A stretch of 5,799 nucleotides of DNA, from contig JAKAHW010000066.1 of the NCBI GenBank assembly GCA_021825285.1, positions 1 to 5,799 on the forward strand, given 5' to 3'. The position numbers were made by a program, and so were the translations under genes. Numbering within the stretch: position 1 is the first letter of the stretch; every line of letters begins with the position of its first letter. Below are positions 5,602 to 5,799 of the stretch, in pieces. Source of the stretch: a bacterium. Its GTDB lineage: Bacteria > Patescibacteria > Microgenomatia > Levybacterales > GWA1-39-11. The notes beneath the pieces are model-generated. The model was not told the DNA's origin. It made no database searches and was given only the letters and a program-made list of their open reading frames with translations.

Positions 5602-5611
5602 AGTTTATAGT
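5583..5611 (+). promoter_or_regulatory. lon promoter candidate P1 (distal)
   Basis: TTGACT (5583-5588), a 17-bp spacer and TATAGT (5606-5611) match five of six consensus positions in each box. Transcription would start near 5618, giving a leader of about 100 nt before the lon ATG. The -35 overlaps the end of the third repeat copy, so a protein bound to the repeats could control it. Confidence 0.55.
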
Positions 5612-5636
5612 GTTATTTACCCTCAATTTAGAAGTC

Positions 5637-5668
5637 ATTTTCCACCAAAAGGGGAGAATTTATCTTTG
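5637..5668 (+). terminator. hairpin with T-rich tail in the lon leader
   Basis: Bases 5637-5646 pair with 5651-5659 in nine pairs (including C5642, C5643, C5645 and C5646 with the four Gs at 5651-5654, and one G-U), with a single bulged A5644 and an AAAA loop. The tail TTATCTTT follows. It could be a weak intrinsic terminator or attenuator between P1 and P2. The interrupted T tract keeps confidence low. Confidence 0.4.
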
Positions 5669-5677
5669 AAAAAAGTA

Positions 5678-5706
5678 TTGACTTTTAGCAAATTATCTGG
5701 TAGACT
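5678..5706 (+). promoter_or_regulatory. lon promoter candidate P2 (proximal)
   Basis: TTGACT (5678-5683), a 17-bp spacer and TAGACT (5701-5706), with TGG just before the -10 making it an extended -10. Initiation near 5713 leaves a leader of only about 5 nt before ATG 5718 and no room for a Shine-Dalgarno sequence. No CIRCE-like heat-shock operator is visible. Confidence 0.6.
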
Positions 5707-5717
5707 GCTAACGTTTT

Positions 5718-5799
5718 ATGATACATTTATCTGATAAAGCAAAAACTAAATTAATTCCGGTAATTCCAATCAGAGATGGAATCGTATTCCCTCATACAG
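5718..5799 (+). CDS. lon: Lon protease, N-terminal fragment (runs off the window)
   Basis: The first 27 codons are present. After a short polar start (MIHLSDKAKTK) comes LIPVIPIRDGIVFPHT, which matches the opening of the Lon N-terminal substrate-recognition domain (pattern LPVLPLRDxVVFP). Lon is a cytosolic ATP-dependent serine protease that degrades misfolded and regulatory proteins. The AAA+ and protease domains lie beyond the window, so completeness and activity cannot be judged. ATG 5718 is chosen because the conserved strand begins about 12 residues later and promoter P2 ends 11 nt upstream. A PUA-like domain protein sharing only this N-terminal domain is the alternative. Confidence 0.85.
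   Translation, partial: MIHLSDKAKTKLIPVIPIRDGIVFPHT

Larger units (their letters stand above)
5463..5717. other. intergenic region between the exporter operon and lon
   Basis: 255 bp without a gene on either strand, unusually long for this tightly packed window. In order it contains the inverted-repeat cluster, a weak terminator-like stem with a T8 run, promoter candidate P1, a hairpin with a T-rich tail, and promoter candidate P2. The density of elements suggests that lon expression is regulated here. Confidence 0.7.

Overview
The window looks like a piece of a small, AT-rich bacterial chromosome, most likely from the Candidate Phyla Radiation (Patescibacteria, Microgenomates-like). The reasons are compact gene packing, A/T-rich codons, a Lon start of the kind I associate with that group, and a small membrane protein resembling a family I recall from there. 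This placement is an inference from recalled family resemblance, not from a search. TGA is an ordinary stop here: two ATGA stop/start overlaps use it, which argues against the recoded-TGA lineages. I see no mobile element, CRISPR array or recognisable defence system.

Layout. A tRNA-Gln(CUG) lies at 18-88, followed by a HAD-like hydrolase (169-732). After a short gap comes a small membrane protein (979-1218), which appears to have lost its proper N-terminus to a 2-nt frameshift; a GTG at 905 with a TATAAT box in front of it looks like the original start. On the minus strand, a VIT1/CCC1-type metal transporter (1219-1926) abuts it stop to stop, and an unrecognised 245-residue soluble protein (1944-2681) follows. 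A divergent promoter region separates these from a plus-strand operon of three genes chained by ATGA overlaps: a DUF1653 protein (2738-2965), a complete ABC exporter half-transporter (2962-4743) and a 2H-phosphoesterase-like protein (4740-5462). A 255-bp intergenic region holds two identical 24-nt inverted repeats, a third half copy, two candidate promoters and hairpins. The window ends in the first 27 codons of Lon protease (5718 onward).

Expression. Five genes or inferred original starts have a -10-like hexamer that ends exactly 6 nt before the start codon, which puts the predicted transcript start on the first base of the start codon. None of these five has a usable Shine-Dalgarno sequence. 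This points to leaderless translation as the default for first genes here, with ATGA coupling for the downstream genes.

How the genes work together. Only the DUF1653-ABC-2H operon gives a firm functional grouping: one exporter co-made with two small soluble proteins, substrate unknown. The other genes look like independent units: translation (tRNA), small-molecule phosphatase or dehalogenase chemistry (HAD), metal handling (VIT) and protein quality control (Lon).
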